From positions 1 to 13,781 of the forward strand of contig DATGUS010000103.1 in NCBI GenBank assembly GCA_035301245.1: a stretch of 13,781 nucleotides of DNA, read 5' to 3'. The first letter of the stretch is position 1. Each line of letters begins with the position of its first letter. Both the position numbers and the translations under genes were made by a program. The stretch is from Alloiococcus sp035301245. Lineage in GTDB: Bacteria > Bacillota > Bacilli > Lactobacillales > Carnobacteriaceae_A. Shown here in pieces: positions 1-7,951 of this stretch. The notes beneath the pieces were generated by a model that worked only from the letters and a program-made list of their open reading frames with translations, was not told the origin of the DNA and did no database searches.

Positions 1-2322
1 AAAGTTGATAAACAGCTATCTGAATTAACGAAACAATTGGAAGAAGAACGAGTTATCATCGAAAATATGACACGACTAGAATCATTGAGTGAGCAAAGTC
101 AGGCCCTTGAACAAGAAAAACCAGAAGTAGAAGCTAAAAAGAATCGCTTAATCTATGCGAAACAAGCTGAAGAATTAAGCAAGCTTGATGGACGTATTAA
201 ACAAATCGATAAAAAATATAGTTCTAGTCAAAAGGCGTTTGAATTGTATAAAAAAGACCTTGAGACGGTTAATGCCAAATGGGCGGAAAAAAATAAAGCT
301 TATGAAGAACATAAAGACGAAATAAAAACGATTCCTAAATTAGAAGAGCAAAAAGCGAAGTTAAACGAAGAGCAGCGCTTATGGAAAGACAAACAAGATA
401 CAGATCAGAGAATTAAAAAAGGCGCAGCAGCGATTAACCGATTGAATGAACAGCACCGACATGCTGAGACAGCATTAAAACAGTTAACGATATCTCAAGA
501 TAAAATAAAAGAACAACTGAAGACTATTCCCGCTATACGTGAGCAATATAAAGAAAAAGAAACAGAACGTCTTGAAATTAATGAAGCATTAAGAGAACAA
601 AAGATGAAACGACAAGTTCTAGAAGAAGCTTTAAAAGATCGACAAATATTAGAAAAAGCAAGTGAGACAGAACAACAACTGAAACAAGCCGTTATGGAAC
701 TAGCAGAAAACTTACAAGTTATTAGTTCAAGATACTATGCGAATATCGCAGTGGTGTTAGCTGATCAATTAGAAGAGAATACTCCATGTCCAGTATGTGG
801 CTCGTTAGACCATCCACATATCGCTTCAACAACTGAGGAAGATGTGTCTAAAGAACGCGTCGAAGAACTTGAAAAATTATTTGACATAAAAAATGAGCAG
901 TTAAATAAAACTCAAATGAAGATGGACCATCTTAATGAATCAATTACAAAACAGATCAAGCCCTTTGAAATTGAGCAGGGTGCTATTGAAGAGACGATTG
1001 CCCAAATGACACAAAACATTAATCATCACGGTGAACACATTGATGGCATTATAACTGATTTAAATCAGTTAGATGAAGTGCTTCAAAAAGAGTCGAAATG
1101 GCGTAAAGAAATTGAAGATTTAAATCTGCAGATTCGAGAAGTCGAATCTAATAAACAAAAAGTCGAGTCCGAAGCGACCTTTATTCAAAAACAACTGAAA
1201 GAATGGCAAACGAAAATTGAAGAGGTATCAGAATCATTAACTTCAGCATCACCTGAAGCGGTTGATGAACGATTAACTAAATTAATCAATCAAATTGATA
1301 AGATTCAGCAAAAAGAAAAAGTACTGAATCGTCAGTTAGAAGAGTTGAATTTGAAAAAAGAAACCCTACAAATATCAATTAAGCACACTGAAAAAAATAT
1401 TAACGAATACCAAAACGAATTGGAAACTTTACAAGAAGAGTTTAATAAAACGGAACAGATGTACAACTTTGAATCTTCTTATAAAGAATATCTTCTAGAT
1501 AAAACAACTCAAGCAGATTGGCAGCAAGCAGTGGAACGTTTTGACAGAACAGTCATTGAAACAGATACAAAACTACAACAAGTGATCGAAAAGTTACCTG
1601 ATAAAGAAGATCGTTTGCTACTTAGTGAATACGAACAATTGAAAGATAAAACAGAATATCAATTACGGAATGTTAAATCAAACAGAGATGAATTAGTTAC
1701 TAAGCACAGCACTAATAAGAATGCATTGGAGAAAATTAGTGAACTCTACGAATCACAAAGAGAGAACTATGAGTTGGGTAGCTTATACACCGAACTGAGT
1801 GATATGGCAGCGGGTAAAGATAATTTAACGCATAAGATTTCATTTGAACGCTACGTTCTTGGAGTATACTTTGACGAAATTCTTTATGCGGCGAACCAAC
1901 GCTTCAACCAAATGACAGGCGGACGATATGAGCTCGAACGTCAAACAGAAAACTTTTCTGCTCGTCGAGGAAATGGATTAGATCTAGAAGTCTTTGATCA
2001 ATTTACGGGCAAAAAACGATCTGTAAAATCACTATCCGGCGGTGAAATGTTTAAAGCTTCCTTATCTTTAGCATTCGGATTGAGTGATGTTATTCAAAAC
2101 GAACTTGGTGGTGTGGAAGTAAACACCTTATTCATTGATGAAGGCTTTGGTACACTAGACTCCGATTCACTAGATCAAGCAATTCAAGTCTTAATGGAAC
2201 TGAATCAAACTGGCCGACTTATTGGCATCATCTCTCACGTCGATGAACTTAAGACCCGCATTCAATCTAAAATTACCATCCAAAAAGGTCAAGAGGGCAG
2301 TCATGTTGAGTTGATTCACTGA
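1..2322 (+). CDS. sbcC: SbcC, exonuclease SbcCD ATPase subunit (5'-truncated by window edge)
   Basis: SbcC is the Rad50-like ATPase of the SbcCD complex, which with the nuclease SbcD opens hairpins and processes DNA ends in the cytoplasm. The reading frame is open to base 1, so the N-terminal Walker A lobe lies outside the window; the TTG at 37 is internal and should not be taken as a start. Counting from base 1, 773 residues are visible. A long Glu/Lys/Gln-rich coiled coil is interrupted by the zinc hook CPVCGS (Cys263 and Cys266), where two SbcC molecules dimerise. A second coiled-coil arm leads to the C-terminal ATPase lobe: ABC signature LSGGE (678-682), Walker B LFIDEGFGTLD (710-720) and the H-loop His in IISHVDE (His746). 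Full-length family members have roughly 1000-1200 residues, so about a quarter to a third is missing. sbcD is expected just upstream but is not visible. The gene reads outward into a terminator hairpin. Confidence 0.96.
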   Translation, partial: KVDKQLSELTKQLEEERVIIENMTRLESLSEQSQALEQEKPEVEAKKNRLIYAKQAEELSKLDGRIKQIDKKYSSSQKAFELYKKDLETVNAKWAEKNKAYEEHKDEIKTIPKLEEQKAKLNEEQRLWKDKQDTDQRIKKGAAAINRLNEQHRHAETALKQLTISQDKIKEQLKTIPAIREQYKEKETERLEINEALREQKMKRQVLEEALKDRQILEKASETEQQLKQAVMELAENLQVISSRYYANIAVVLADQLEENTPCPVCGSLDHPHIASTTEEDVSKERVEELEKLFDIKNEQLNKTQMKMDHLNESITKQIKPFEIEQGAIEETIAQMTQNINHHGEHIDGIITDLNQLDEVLQKESKWRKEIEDLNLQIREVESNKQKVESEATFIQKQLKEWQTKIEEVSESLTSASPEAVDERLTKLINQIDKIQQKEKVLNRQLEELNLKKETLQISIKHTEKNINEYQNELETLQEEFNKTEQMYNFESSYKEYLLDKTTQADWQQAVERFDRTVIETDTKLQQVIEKLPDKEDRLLLSEYEQLKDKTEYQLRNVKSNRDELVTKHSTNKNALEKISELYESQRENYELGSLYTELSDMAAGKDNLTHKISFERYVLGVYFDEILYAANQRFNQMTGGRYELERQTENFSARRGNGLDLEVFDQFTGKKRSVKSLSGGEMFKASLSLAFGLSDVIQNELGGVEVNTLFIDEGFGTLDSDSLDQAIQVLMELNQTGRLIGIISHVDELKTRIQSKITIQKGQEGSHVELIH

Positions 2323-2406
2323 TTACTAAATAAAATAATCAGAAAAATTAGGTAAAAGATGTTTTAGATTAAGTTATCTACCATAGTTAATATATCCAAT
2401 ACCGTT

Positions 2407-2443
2407 AAGAGACAGAAGACAATATTGTCAGCTGTCTCTTTTT
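2407..2443 (+). terminator. Rho-independent terminator downstream of sbcC
   Basis: A perfect 9-bp stem (AAGAGACAG at 2407-2415 with CTGTCTCTT at 2432-2440) runs into a short T tract (2439-2443). The 16-nt apex holds its own 12-bp palindrome, GACAATATTGTC (2418-2429), separated from the main stem by a 2x2 internal loop. The hairpin can therefore extend into one long rod. It lies 85 nt after the sbcC stop and upstream of the pyr promoter, so it most likely insulates pyr from sbcC read-through. Confidence 0.8.
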
Positions 2444-2585
2444 ATGATTGTGTGAATTTTGGAAGGGGTTCTCAAGAATGTTCCGAATTAGTACTTAATT
2501 ATACTAATAAACGGATTTTAAAAATGGATTTTATGTATAAAACGTATGATTATATAAAAATATAAAAAAACATTCGATTATTCTC

Positions 2586-2626
2586 TTGTGCTTAAAAAAG
2601 ATATGTGATACTATGTTGATAATTTG
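2586..2626 (+). promoter_or_regulatory. Promoter of the pyr operon, extended -10 type
   Basis: A -35-like TTGTGC (2586-2591) and the -10 box TACTAT (2609-2614) are separated by exactly 17 nt. The -10 is preceded by TGA (2606-2608), giving the TGn extended -10 motif that offsets the poor -35. Transcription would start at about A2621 or A2622, leaving a leader of about 41 nt with AGGAGG at 2649-2654. The initial transcribed sequence would be AATTTG (2621-2626). The leader is too short for a PyrR attenuator. The promoter is inferred from sequence only. Confidence 0.65.
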
Positions 2627-2661
2627 AGCGCAATTAAATGTAAACCATAGGAGGAAATACA

Positions 2662-3609
2662 ATGAAACCACTTCTAACACTGGAAATGTCACAAGCTATT
2701 CAAAAAGCAGCAAACGAATCAAGAACCACACAATCATTATTGACTATTGATCAATTAAGTCATAATGATATTTTTACAATTTTAGATGATGCGAAGTGTT
2801 TTTCGTATTCCCAAAAAGATTGGCATTTATCTCAGGAGAGATTAGTTGCCAATCTTTTTTTTGAGCCAAGTACTCGAACACACTACTCATTTATCTCCGC
2901 TGAAGAGCAGTTAGGCATGAAAGTTGCTAACTTTAACCCGATGACAAGCTCACAACAAAAAGGTGAATCATTATCAGATACAGCGCGTACATTTGAGGCG
3001 ATTGGTTACGACGCGCTAGTGATTCGTCACGGAGACGATGACTATTATAAAGAATTAGATCAGCTAAGTATTCCGATTATTAATGCAGGAAGCGGTAAAG
3101 CACACCATCCGACACAATGTTTACTGGACTTATTCACTATTTATGATGAGTTCCATACTATTGCGGGACTAAACGTACTTATCGTTGGAGATATTAAACA
3201 CTCACGCGTAGCAAGCTCTAACATCACAACGTTAGAACGTCTTGGAGCGAATGTGAAAGTTAGCGGACCAACAGAACTTCAAAAAGACGGCGAAACACGT
3301 TTTGAACAGTTGGACAATGCACTTGAATGGGCGGATGTCGTTATGATGTTACGTATCCAGTTCGAACGACACGAAGAGGTTTTATCTATTGAGAAAGAAG
3401 ACTACTTAACTTACTATGGATTGACTAAGGACCGTGCAGCACGATTAAAAGATCATGCTATTATTATGCACCCGGCCCCAATGAATCGTGGTATTGAGAT
3501 TGATAGCGACGTAGTGGAATTCAGCAAGTCACGTATTTTTAAACAAATGGAAAACGGTGTGTACACCCGTAAAGCGATTTTGAAGTATTGTCTTGGGGAA
3601 TCATTTTAG
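2662..3609 (+). CDS. pyrB: Aspartate carbamoyltransferase catalytic chain
   Basis: This cytoplasmic enzyme condenses carbamoyl phosphate with L-aspartate to N-carbamoyl-L-aspartate, the committed step of pyrimidine synthesis. The carbamoyl-phosphate loop is FFEPSTRTHYSF with Ser70-Thr71-Arg72-Thr73. The 80s-type loop is QQKGESLSDT (98-107), HPTQ sits at 149-152, GDIKHSRV at 176-183, and the aspartate-domain motif HPAPMNRG at 270-277. All catalytic motifs are intact. At 315 residues it is slightly longer than the roughly 304-residue Bacillus enzyme, because about 25 residues precede the LLTIDQLS segment that corresponds to the usual start. The ATG at 2662 is chosen because AGGAGG (2649-2654) lies 7 nt upstream. 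It is the first gene of the operon. No regulatory chain pyrI follows, consistent with an unregulated Bacillus-type catalytic trimer. The AGGAGG of pyrC overlaps the pyrB stop codon. Confidence 0.97.
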   Translation: MKPLLTLEMSQAIQKAANESRTTQSLLTIDQLSHNDIFTILDDAKCFSYSQKDWHLSQERLVANLFFEPSTRTHYSFISAEEQLGMKVANFNPMTSSQQKGESLSDTARTFEAIGYDALVIRHGDDDYYKELDQLSIPIINAGSGKAHHPTQCLLDLFTIYDEFHTIAGLNVLIVGDIKHSRVASSNITTLERLGANVKVSGPTELQKDGETRFEQLDNALEWADVVMMLRIQFERHEEVLSIEKEDYLTYYGLTKDRAARLKDHAIIMHPAPMNRGIEIDSDVVEFSKSRIFKQMENGVYTRKAILKYCLGESF

Positions 3610-3618
3610 GAGGATCAT

Positions 3619-4908
3619 ATGCTAATTAAACGTGCAACCATTATACAAAGTGGCAATGATACGTCAGTGAATGATGTATTAATCGAAGATGGAAAAATCA
3701 AACGAATCGATACAACGATTGATGTACCAGAAAACATGACGATCATCGATGCCAAAGAACAATTGCTTATTCCAGGTGGCGTAGAAGTACATGCACATTT
3801 TAGAGAGCCGGGATTTGAGAATAAAGAAACGATTCTCACTGGCACTCAAGCAGCTGCGAAAGGTGGCTATACCACTGTGATGCCTATGCCAAACTTGTCA
3901 CCGCATCCAGATAATGTAAAAACGATTGGTGAATACTTAGACCTTATTCAACAATCAGCGGTCGTCAATGTTGTCCCGTACACATGTATTACTAAAGAAT
4001 CTACTGGAGAAGAACTCGTGGATATGAAAGCTATTAAAGAAGAATATGGTCTGAAGTGGTTCACCGATGATGGTGTAGGTATTCAAGAAGAATCAATGAT
4101 GCGCCAAGCGATGGAGCAAGCTAAATCAGTCGACAGTATGATTATTGCTCACACAGAAGATATGACTTACCGCAAACCAGGAAGCGCTGTTCATGATGGT
4201 GTCTGGGCGAAGTTACGTGGCTGGGTTGGTATTCCTAGTGAAACCGAATATAAACAAATTGAAAGAGACTTAAAGTTAGCTCAAGAGACCGGTGCTACTT
4301 ACCACATTTGTCATATGTCGGCTAAAGAGAGTGTCGAAGCCTTAAGAAAAGCGAAGGCGGAAGGTGTGGATGCAACAGGCGAAGTGACGATTCACCACTT
4401 ACTGCTGACAGAAACAGATGTTAAAGATACAAATGGCAAAATGAACCCACCACTAAGAACGGCTGCAGATCGTCAAGCCCTAATTGACGGTTTATTAGAC
4501 GGAACAATTGACTTTCTAGCATCTGATCACGCACCGCATACGCTAGCAGATAAAAACACACCTATGGATGAAGCAGCGTTTGGGATTGTCACGATCGAAT
4601 CAGCGATTCCACTTTTTTACACCCATTTTGTAAAGAAAGGACATATTGATTTAGAAACCTTCCAAGATTTAATTGCTAAAAAACCGGCAGAGCGTTTTGG
4701 ACTAGGCAAAAAAGGCCGCATTGAAGAAGGGTATGATGCTGATTTAGTTATTTTAAGTGAAAAAGAAAAAGTTATTGATTCAACAGATTTTGCTTCAAAA
4801 GGACGTAATACCCCGTTTGAAGGTTATCAGTGTCAAGGATTCCCGGACATAACGATTGTTGGCGGTGAAGTGGTGTACGACAGTCGAGAAGGAGAGACAA
4901 GCGCATGA
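3619..4908 (+). CDS. pyrC: Dihydroorotase, class I
   Basis: This enzyme cyclises N-carbamoyl-L-aspartate to L-dihydroorotate using zinc. The amidohydrolase barrel carries the HxH pair in GVEVHAHFREPGF (His58, His60), Asp151 in FTDDGVG, His178 in IIAHTED, His232 in CHMSAKES and the catalytic Asp303 in ASDHAPH. By family precedent these are the metal-binding and catalytic residues of class I dihydroorotases; the class is also supported by the length of 429 residues. The usual D-x-H-x-H reads E-V-H-A-H here, with Glu56 in place of the common Asp, a mild variation. The ATG at 3619 is preceded by AGGAGG (3608-3613), which overlaps the pyrB stop codon. The stop codon overlaps the pyrK start in an ATGA, so translation of the two is probably coupled. 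Confidence 0.97.
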   Translation: MLIKRATIIQSGNDTSVNDVLIEDGKIKRIDTTIDVPENMTIIDAKEQLLIPGGVEVHAHFREPGFENKETILTGTQAAAKGGYTTVMPMPNLSPHPDNVKTIGEYLDLIQQSAVVNVVPYTCITKESTGEELVDMKAIKEEYGLKWFTDDGVGIQEESMMRQAMEQAKSVDSMIIAHTEDMTYRKPGSAVHDGVWAKLRGWVGIPSETEYKQIERDLKLAQETGATYHICHMSAKESVEALRKAKAEGVDATGEVTIHHLLLTETDVKDTNGKMNPPLRTAADRQALIDGLLDGTIDFLASDHAPHTLADKNTPMDEAAFGIVTIESAIPLFYTHFVKKGHIDLETFQDLIAKKPAERFGLGKKGRIEEGYDADLVILSEKEKVIDSTDFASKGRNTPFEGYQCQGFPDITIVGGEVVYDSREGETSA

Positions 4909-5642
4909 TCGTTCAAGAACAAATGGTACTAGAAAATATAAACATTGCAAAAGATACTTATCTAATAACACTGGCCTGTGAAAATACATTACAGATGAAA
5001 CCGGGGATGTTTGTTAATGTGCAAGTAGACGGTTATTCATTAAGACGTCCGCTATCAATTAGTTCAATCAACGATCATTCATATACATTGATTTATAAAA
5101 TATTCGGTGACGGAACTCGCATCTTGAGTAGTGTAAAACCTGGTGAGACGTTAAATATCATGGGCCCACTAGGCAGTCCGTTCCCGATTCACGAAGAACT
5201 AGAAGACGTTTTAATCATCGGTGGAGGCGTTGGTGTTCCACCCCTTTATGAAGTAGCCAAACGTTACCGCCAACTAGCCAAGAAAGTGACAGTCGTTTTA
5301 GGCTTCAATGATTCACCGAGTATTTTTTTAAAAGAAGCATTTGAAAATCTAGGCTGTACAGTTTATATCGCCACTATGGACGGATCGACTGGGATAAAAG
5401 GGACCGTGCTTCATGCCATCAAAGCGTATCAATGTAGCGGTTTTGTTTATGCTTGTGGACCAGCAGTTATGCTTCAAGCAATTGAAAACCGTTTTGAAGA
5501 TGGATATATATCTAAAGAAGCGCGTATGGCGTGTGGGATTGGGGTCTGCATGAGTTGTGTCTGCAAAAATCGAGCGAACACCGAGACATATCAGCGTATT
5601 TGTAAAGAAGGCCCTGTCTTTAAAGTTGGGGAGGTTTATTAA
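4905..5642 (+). CDS. pyrK: Dihydroorotate dehydrogenase B, electron transfer subunit
   Basis: PyrK carries FAD and a [2Fe-2S] cluster and passes electrons from the PyrD flavin to NAD+, forming a PyrD2PyrK2 enzyme in the cytoplasm. A ferredoxin-reductase-like FAD domain has the motif RRPLSIS (47-53). A nucleotide-binding domain contains GGGVGVPPL (106-114) and the CGPAVML segment (184-190). The C-terminal cluster ligands are Cys210, Cys215, Cys218 and Cys233 in the pattern C-x4-C-x2-C-x14-C. At 245 residues it is close to the roughly 256-residue Bacillus protein. The start at 4905 overlaps the pyrC stop by four bases, and AAGGAGA lies at 4889-4895. Its presence next to pyrD shows that the organism uses the NAD-linked class 1B enzyme rather than a fumarate- or quinone-linked one. 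Confidence 0.96.
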   Translation: MIVQEQMVLENINIAKDTYLITLACENTLQMKPGMFVNVQVDGYSLRRPLSISSINDHSYTLIYKIFGDGTRILSSVKPGETLNIMGPLGSPFPIHEELEDVLIIGGGVGVPPLYEVAKRYRQLAKKVTVVLGFNDSPSIFLKEAFENLGCTVYIATMDGSTGIKGTVLHAIKAYQCSGFVYACGPAVMLQAIENRFEDGYISKEARMACGIGVCMSCVCKNRANTETYQRICKEGPVFKVGEVY

Positions 5643-6557
5643 GTGGATCTATCAACAACAATCACTGACTTAACGTTTAAAAATCCTGTGATGCCAGCAA
5701 GTGGCTGTTACGGGTTTGGCAAAGAATTTGCAAAGTTATATGACTTGAGTTTACTTGGTGGTATATCTTTAAAAAGCGCGACGTTACATCATCGATTTGG
5801 TAATCCACTACCTCGCGTAGCTGAAACACCAGACGGGATGTTGAATGCGATTGGCCTACAGAATCCAGGTGTGGCAGCTATATTGAAAGATGAAATTCCT
5901 CATTTAGAGAAGTATGATACAAACATATTTGCGAATGTTGCCGGTGCAAGCATTGAAGAGTATGTTGAGGTGATTAAAAAATTGAACACGTCAAACATTA
6001 TTGACGCCTATGAACTGAATATCTCTTGTCCGAATGTCAAACATGGTGGTATTGCGTTAGGTACAAGTGCAGAGTTAGCCGCAGACGTTACCAGAGAAGC
6101 CAAAGCCGTAGCGACAAAACCGGTATACGTTAAGTTATCTCCTAACGTAACGAATATTGTCGACATTGCTAAAGCGGTTGAAGAAGCGGGTGCTGATGGC
6201 TTAATTCTTATCAACACCTTAGTTGGTATGCGCTTAGATTTAAAAACAAAGCGTCCCATTTTAGCGAACGGCATCGGGGGATTAAGCGGTCCAGCCATTA
6301 AGCCAGTAGCGATACGGATGGTGTACCAAGTATATCAAAATGTAGATATTCCCATTATTGGTGTTGGGGGCATTCAATCTACTGAAGATGTTTTAGAGTT
6401 CTTGCTAGCTGGAGCAAGTGCGGTTCAGATTGGTATGAAGAATTTTACTGATCCATACATCTGTCCTAATATTATTAAAGAGTTACCGGAAGTCTTGAAA
6501 AAATATGGTTTTAACTCAGTGAAAGAAGCAATAGGAGGCGCACATCATCATGAATAA
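5643..6557 (+). CDS. pyrD: Dihydroorotate dehydrogenase B, catalytic subunit
   Basis: This is the FMN-containing subunit that oxidises dihydroorotate to orotate. An (alpha/beta)8 barrel opens with NPVMPASGCYGFG (14-26). LNAIGLQNPG (67-76) follows, then ELNISCPNVKHGG with Cys129. Class 1B and 1A enzymes use a cysteine here as catalytic base, where class 2 enzymes use serine. The FMN phosphate-binding region is GVGGIQSTED and the AVQIGMKNF stretch near the C terminus. The length of 304 residues is normal. The start is GTG, abutting the pyrK TAA with no spacer; GGGGAGG at 5628-5634 lies 8 nt upstream inside pyrK, so the GTG is well supported and coupling is likely. The stop codon overlaps pyrF by 8 nt. 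Confidence 0.97.
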   Translation: MDLSTTITDLTFKNPVMPASGCYGFGKEFAKLYDLSLLGGISLKSATLHHRFGNPLPRVAETPDGMLNAIGLQNPGVAAILKDEIPHLEKYDTNIFANVAGASIEEYVEVIKKLNTSNIIDAYELNISCPNVKHGGIALGTSAELAADVTREAKAVATKPVYVKLSPNVTNIVDIAKAVEEAGADGLILINTLVGMRLDLKTKRPILANGIGGLSGPAIKPVAIRMVYQVYQNVDIPIIGVGGIQSTEDVLEFLLAGASAVQIGMKNFTDPYICPNIIKELPEVLKKYGFNSVKEAIGGAHHHE

Positions 6558-7278
6558 ATCATTGAATAATAGCCCACGAACAATTATCGCTTTAGACTTT
6601 GAGACAGAAGAAGAGTTGTTCGACTTATTAGACCAATTCCAAGAGCCTGTTTATGTCAAAGTAGGTATGGAATTATTTTACGGAAATGGTCCAGCTGTGA
6701 TTAGTAAAATTAAAGCAAAAGGGCATCAAATCTTCGTCGACTTAAAGCTTCATGACATCCCGCACACGGTGAAACAAGGGATGAAAAAACTAGCAAAATT
6801 GAATGTGGACATGGTGAATGTGCACTGCGGTGGTGGCGTTCAAATGATGAAAGCTGCTCTACAAGGCTTAGAAGAAGCCAGTGAAACCGGTAAGCGTCCC
6901 CTCTGTATCGGTGTGACACAATTGACCTCAACATCACAAGAGATGATGAATGATGAGCTTTTAATTCCAGGACGTGTAGATGATGTAGCGCTACAATATG
7001 CAAGATTAGCACAAGAATCTGGTTTAGATGGAGTTGTTTGCTCGGTGCATGAATCGCGTCGTATTCATGAAGTATGTGGGGCAGAGTTCTTAACGGTGAC
7101 GCCAGGGATTCGGCTGAGTGGTGATTCAGCTGATGATCAGAAGCGTATTGCGACACCGGAAGAAGCCGTCAAAGAGCAGTGTGACTATATTGTGGTTGGC
7201 AGATCAATTACAACCAGCCCTAATCCAGTTGAAACATACAAACAGATTGAAAAGGTAATGGAGGAGAGCCATGCTTGA
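6550..7278 (+). CDS. pyrF: Orotidine 5'-phosphate decarboxylase
   Basis: This enzyme decarboxylates OMP to UMP, the last step of the pathway. The hallmark D-x-K-x-x-D catalytic triad is present as DLKLHD (Asp64, Lys66, Asp69), with Asp16 in IALDF and Lys37 in VKVGME supplying the other charged active-site residues. The phosphate-binding elements VTPGIR (183-188) and VGRSI (216-220, Arg218) are intact. The length of 242 residues fits the Bacillus family. The ATG at 6550 overlaps the end of pyrD by 8 nt and has AGGAGG at 6533-6538. It overlaps pyrE by 8 nt in turn. It sits before pyrE, the usual Bacillus order, although PyrE acts first in the pathway. Confidence 0.97.
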   Translation: MNKSLNNSPRTIIALDFETEEELFDLLDQFQEPVYVKVGMELFYGNGPAVISKIKAKGHQIFVDLKLHDIPHTVKQGMKKLAKLNVDMVNVHCGGGVQMMKAALQGLEEASETGKRPLCIGVTQLTSTSQEMMNDELLIPGRVDDVALQYARLAQESGLDGVVCSVHESRRIHEVCGAEFLTVTPGIRLSGDSADDQKRIATPEEAVKEQCDYIVVGRSITTSPNPVETYKQIEKVMEESHA

Positions 7279-7936
7279 TTATCAAAAAGATTTCGTCGAT
7301 TTTATGTTACACAACAATGTCTTGCAATTTGGCGACTATACTCTAAAGAGTGGTCGTAAGTCGCCTTTCTTTATGAATGCAGGGTTATATACATCAGGGA
7401 AAGCACTACAAAAACTCGGTGAATTTTATGCCAAAGCGATTTATGATAATTTTGGATTAGATTTTGATGTGTTATTCGGTCCGGCTTACAAAGGGATTCC
7501 CATTGCAGTTGCGACGGCGATGGCCATTTATGACTTATACGGTAAAGAAGTTCATTACAGTGCGAACCGTAAAGAGATGAAAACGCATGGGGATAAAGGA
7601 ACAACCTTAGGTGATACGATGAATAAAAAATGCCGTGTTTTGATGATTGAAGATGTTACTACATCCGGCAAATCAATTGAAGAAACGTATCCAGTTGTCA
7701 CAGAACATGAAGAGGTGGAAGTTATTGGTCTAATTGTATCCTTAGATCGTCAAGAGAAGGGAAGACACTCTGACCAGTCTGCTTTAAAAGAAATTAGCGA
7801 TCGTTATCACATGCCGACATCGGCAATTGTATCCTTTAGTGATACCGTAAATTATATCAGAGAAAGTAATGATCAAATCTCTGATCAACAATGGACTGCT
7901 ATTAAAGAATACTATGAAATTTACGGAGCTAAGTAA
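7271..7936 (+). CDS. pyrE: Orotate phosphoribosyltransferase, clostridial/enterobacterial-like lineage
   Basis: This enzyme transfers ribose 5-phosphate from PRPP to orotate, giving OMP. The type I phosphoribosyltransferase PRPP motif is VLMIEDVTTSGKS (123-135). The flexible catalytic loop is NRKEMKTHGDKG (Arg100, Lys101, Lys104, His106), and the orotate-side elements are TLKSGRKSPFF (24-34) and FGPAYKGIP (69-77). From memory of the family, these segments and the LDRQEKGR stretch match E. coli and many clostridial PyrE closely. Bacillus and Lactococcus PyrE instead have a TWASGI-like N-terminal motif and an EDLISTGGS PRPP motif. The 221-residue length also fits the former group. The other five pyr genes look Bacillus-like, so this one may have been replaced. 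GGAGG lies at 7260-7264, 6 nt before the ATG, which overlaps pyrF by 8 nt. A hairpin terminator follows. Confidence 0.95.
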   Translation: MLDYQKDFVDFMLHNNVLQFGDYTLKSGRKSPFFMNAGLYTSGKALQKLGEFYAKAIYDNFGLDFDVLFGPAYKGIPIAVATAMAIYDLYGKEVHYSANRKEMKTHGDKGTTLGDTMNKKCRVLMIEDVTTSGKSIEETYPVVTEHEEVEVIGLIVSLDRQEKGRHSDQSALKEISDRYHMPTSAIVSFSDTVNYIRESNDQISDQQWTAIKEYYEIYGAK

Positions 7937-7951
7937 AACGTTATAACATAA

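Larger units (their letters stand above)
2323..2661. other. 339-nt intergenic region between sbcC and pyrB
   Basis: No coding region with a ribosome binding site is seen. The gap holds the sbcC terminator (2407-2443), a weak interrupted inverted repeat (2455-2489, arms AATT and GGAA against TTCC and AATT), a very AT-rich stretch (about 2490-2585) and the pyr promoter (2586-2614). The remainder shows no recognisable PyrR-binding loop, antiterminator/terminator pair or riboswitch. Confidence 0.75.

Noticed and set aside
37..39. TTG as a start codon for the first reading frame
   Set aside because: The frame is open to base 1, there is no ribosome binding site before it, and the protein is the C-terminal part of SbcC.
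2407..2443. The hairpin as a pyr attenuator
   Set aside because: It lies upstream of the best pyr promoter, is over 200 nt from pyrB, and has neither a PyrR-binding loop nor an alternative antiterminator pairing; it fits better as the sbcC terminator.
2478..2520. PurR-box-like CCGAA core upstream of pyrB with an inverted partner near 2511
   Set aside because: The first site matches only about 9 of 13 consensus positions and the partner fails in the core CGAAC, so it does not support a PurBox pair.
6710..7156. 148-codon minus-strand frame inside pyrF
   Set aside because: It lies antisense to a fully conserved PyrF with all catalytic residues, has no ribosome binding site and resembles no known family.
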